From the NCBI RefSeq assembly GCF_002288925.2, contig NW_022098001.1, positions 609,496-673,495 of the forward strand: 64,000 nt of DNA, read 5' to 3'. A program made the translations under genes and the position numbers. Each line of letters starts with the position of its first letter. The stretch's first letter is position 1. Of the stretch, positions 60,651 through 64,000 are shown piece by piece. This DNA comes from Delphinapterus leucas (taxonomy: Eukaryota > Chordata > Mammalia > Artiodactyla > Monodontidae). The notes beneath the pieces were generated by a model that saw only the letters and a program-made list of their open reading frames with translations, was not told where the DNA came from and searched no databases.

Positions 60651-62130
60651 TATTTCAATACATTTTTAAACAACTAATTTCAATTGGGTAATCTGCCCAC
60701 TCCCGGCCCAGCCCTGCATATACTCAGACTGTGTCTGGAGAACTATAAACCGACTGTAGCAGAATCTGCGGAAGGAGGTCAGAACTGTAAGGAAGCACAG
60801 AATACTCAGCACTCAGCCATCTTCTTCAGTTTGAATACTTCGAGGTCTCATCAGTACTGGGAAGATGATTTTCGTTTGGGTTTGGTTTGGTTTTCTTATT
60901 TGTTTGCTTAGACGTCTTGAATTGTTTCTATCTTTTCATTTTCTGTCTTCCCTTTGACAATTGTTATTCAGATGTTGGCTCTCCTGTATTAATACTCTGT
61001 GTTTTTTCTTTAGTTTTTCTCTTAATTTTTCAGTGTCTTTGTATGTTTGTTCTACATTCTGGGAAGTTCCTTGACTGCTTATTCCAGTCCTTCAGGTATT
61101 ATATTTTTACAAACTCTTTGTTTGTTCCCCACATTCTATTCTTGTTTTGTAGGTGTGATGTCTCTTCAAATCAAAATTACTTAAAATTTTCTCTCTTACT
61201 ACGAATTATCTCTGTTTCCTTAGAAGCCAGTTTGTCTTTTTCTTTTTTCCTTCTTGATGTCTCCCTTCCATCTTACTGGATCTCCTCAAAAGGCTGGCAA
61301 ATTCTGGTTACCTGTTCATAGTTATGATTGATTGCTAACTGTTGCAAGAACCTGGCTGTCCTGTGGGTAAAAGAGCATATGGATGTAAACGCTATGGAGG
61401 GGAGGTTAGGGTATGCAGGTAGGGAGCGGAAGGCAGGTCTCCCCAACCCTCCTACCCTCCAAATGCCAAGACAAGGAGGGTCCTCATCAGGAGTACCAAT
61501 CCCCATCTGAGAGGCCTTATTCTTCCTAGGAATAGTGCTCTGTTTCTATGGAAAGTTCCTACCTGGTTTCAATCTGTGGGCAAATGCCAGCACTACACAC
61601 GCAGTAGTGGAGGAAGAGGTGGGGGATAAACCAACAGGAGCTACTGATCACCAGTGCTTAGTAACCCAGGTCAGTCATATGATTTCTGCCCCTCCTCCCA
61701 GCACTCAGTCTGATAGGTTTATCATGAAAAAATAGATTCAGTTTCCAGTAATTCCATCCTACATACATTGAGCTGAGTTCTTCCACACCAGCCATGTGAG
61801 CCTCCCCATTTTCAGTCTCCCAGAGCTTGATTAAAATGCTTGATGTGCTGATATCCCTACTCCAGTTCTTTGTACTCCTGAGACTGTGTTACCCTTTATA
61901 CTTTTCTACCATCATTTCAGTGGATTTTTGAGGAAAAGGAGAGGTAAAGCCATGTGTTCAAATGACCACCTCAGTCATAAGCCAAGGTAGGACTTATCCT
62001 ATGGACAACTAGGTTTACTGAGGTAAATCAATAAGGGTAACTAAATACGTGTCTCTGGTTTAGTGTGGAGAAAAGAAAGTTCAGGGCATGAGGCCTGGGG
62101 AGACATGCTTATTATTGTCAAAGGATTGAC
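60651..62130. other. Unannotated intergenic stretch
   Basis: The T-rich 144-codon frame at 60887-61321 reads as hydrophobic but its composition is that of T-rich DNA, possibly old antisense L1. No gene is supported. Confidence 0.35.
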
Positions 62131-62400
62131 ATACATTTGTTCATCAATTCAGAAAATATTAGTTGAGAACTCCTAAAGGCCAGTAAAGATATTGAGTATT
62201 TTTATACAGAAAATGAAAGACAATTCTTGTTCTCTGAGAACTGCAGCTTTGTTTCCACTGCAGCCAAGTAAGTTTACAGTGACATTATGGGAAGGTATCA
62301 AGGAAGGCTTCCAGAAGAAGTAACATTTGACTCTGGCCCATGAGGCATACACACTGTATGTTATCCTGCAAAAGAAGGGGAGGGGTTGTGAAATAGAATA
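62131..62400 (-). repeat. Probable L2 remnant
   Basis: TTAGTTGAGAACTCCTAAAG, TTGTTCTCTGAGAACTGCAG and AACATTTGACTCTGGCCCAT have the L2 reverse order; divergence is high. Confidence 0.45.
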
Positions 62401-62829
62401 GAGGATGTGTGAAACTTCAGATACTTTATTGTACCTGAGGACAAATAAATGGGAGGAGCCGGAGAGATGGCTAAAAGTTGTCAGAAGTCAAACCTCGCTA
62501 GAGTGCCACACTAAGGAGTATAAATAAAGTCCTGATGGTGATAAGATGATACCGACATAAGTCGGGAAATAATATGATCAAACTTCCATTTTAGAGTGAT
62601 TACCACAATCATATTGGTGGGACTGACTTGAAGGTGGGAGAGAGGCGAGATTTGACGATGTTAAGAAACTCTTGAAGTAACCTGCCTGAATGATAACTCC
62701 AGGCAGAGGTAATAGTCACCTGACACTTTTATGGTTCCAACTAGAGTGACATGCATGAAAAACACTCACTACTGTGTAGAGACAAAGCAGCCATTCAGTG
62801 ATGACAGGAGTGCACAAACCTATTTTGCT

Positions 62830-63000
62830 CCCGTAACAATCACACAAGGTGTTATTTGAAATGTACTACAGATGAAGAAACTGAGGTTCAGGATGTTTAA
62901 GTGACTTATCTAAGGACTCACAGCTAATACGTGGCAGTCTGTAGCCAAATCCAAATTGGTCTCCCAAATTGGGCCCTCTGAACCACTGCCCTATACTGCT
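62830..63000 (-). repeat. MIR fragment
   Basis: ACAGATGAAGAAACTGAGGT, AAGTGACTTATCTAAGGACT and CACAGCTAATACGTGGCAG are MIR in reverse. Confidence 0.75.
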
Positions 63001-64000
63001 GTCTCTTGAAAATTCACTTGGGATCCAGACATCCACTTGGCAGCGTTGCAGATGTAATTCAAACGCATGAGTACAAACACCTTCCAAACCCTCAATTCTG
63101 TGATTCCATTGTTCTCCCAAATAAGGCAAAACTACAGAACCAGAGCTAATCCAGAGCGTATCTGACAGCAGGGAGTGAAAGAGGTGATGTGGGCACCGCA
63201 GGTCCCTGAGATTACTTGACTTCCATTGCCATTAACAGGTAGCATCTACCCCATTATTTAGGATAATTAACTATGAGTCTCAAAGGACTATGTCCATTCC
63301 ATCTCTCTTGCCTCCCTGATAGACATGAGGATGAGTTTAGGAGAAATTACAAAATATCTCTATGAAAATGAGTTCCTCAGGCTGAGCTCCTGCTATAAAT
63401 CCACCTTTCTCTCCCATCCTCCAACACCCTGATAATGTCATCATTTTAATAAGATTTCTGAGGATAAAGATCTCTGGAGGAACTTGTATTAAGCAATTAC
63501 CCCAGGGACCAGCAAACACAAGCTCATGATATTTACTTAAAATTCTCAATTCTGTGGATATATCAAGGTCTTTATAAACAGAACTGACTTTTTCAGGGTT
63601 GGTAAATTAGTGCCGTGTCCAGAATAATGATTTCCACAAGGGAAATGGTATGCTCTTATTTTCCATCCCTGTTCATTGGTGACAGGTGCCATTTCAAGTA
63701 ATTTGCAAAATAAATTCTGAAAACTGTATGGCAATAATGTCTAGAATATCTTTTCCATGAAGTAAAAAATTCTCTCTGTGTCATGAATGTTGAAAAAAGA
63801 ATAGGATCTATGAGATCTATGCTCAAGATGAAAAGAAACTATCTTCTTCTTTGATGGATTTTGTTTCCAAGTGTTTAACAAGGCAAGAACATGAGAGAAG
63901 TACTTGTAATTTGAAAGTGGGGTGATCACGGAGATACCCAGGTGGATTCATATCACTTATAACAAACTGATTAGGGAATAACAACTGACTTTGACTAATT
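63001..64000. other. Unannotated intergenic stretch
   Basis: No gene, RNA gene or repeat recognised to the end of the window. Confidence 0.35.

Noticed and set aside
60887..61321. 144-codon hydrophobic frame that resembles a membrane protein
   Set aside because: The hydrophobicity follows from T-rich DNA; there is no homology, promoter or splice context.

Overview
This window is mammalian nuclear DNA, almost certainly from a cetacean. The main evidence is repeat content: at least eight copies of a roughly 200-bp tRNA-derived SINE with the head GGCTTCCCTGGTGGCGCAG (the CHR class of whales and dolphins), several longer and older relatives of it, and L1 copies with the cetartiodactyl-type 3' end. 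All bacterial-style gene logic fails here. The open reading frames are short, and the longer ones fall inside retrotransposons or retrocopies. I see no intact host protein-coding gene, no tRNA or rRNA gene and no CRISPR array.

Layout. 1-5.8 kb: tail of an L1 cut by the window edge, a MaLR LTR plus internal region with several nested insertions, a Tigger-type DNA transposon deletion derivative (4384-5046), and further LTR remnants. 5.8-13.07 kb: sparse ancient repeats (L1 3' end, MIR, L2) and two SINEs. 13.07-20.30 kb: a full-length L1 (about 7.2 kb) with a perfect 15-bp target-site duplication, a G+C-rich 5'UTR, ORF1, a broken ORF2 and a 3'UTR. It also contains a 10-N assembly gap. 22.70-25.64 kb: an intronless, decayed, strongly diverged SMG5-like retrocopy on the minus strand. 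29.1-37.1 kb: three older, 5'-truncated L1 pieces. 37.51-39.73 kb: a processed KPNA2 (importin alpha-1) pseudogene on the minus strand with poly(A), a 17-bp target-site duplication and a SINE inside its 3'UTR. 41-64 kb: a mosaic of L1M, L2, MIR, MaLR and ERV LTR remnants, SINEs and microsatellites, including one well-preserved solo LTR with a 5-bp duplication (50249-50647).

The features do not work together as a pathway. The unifying theme is L1-driven retrotransposition: L1 itself, SINEs, the KPNA2 retrocopy, the probable SMG5 retrocopy and one short orphan retro-insert (3190-3325) all show or imply its use. I found no convincing undescribed system. The most interesting items are the SMG5-like retrocopy, which keeps long coding stretches despite heavy divergence, the minimal 55-bp L1 insertion, the Tigger derivative, and an N gap that appears to hide no sequence.
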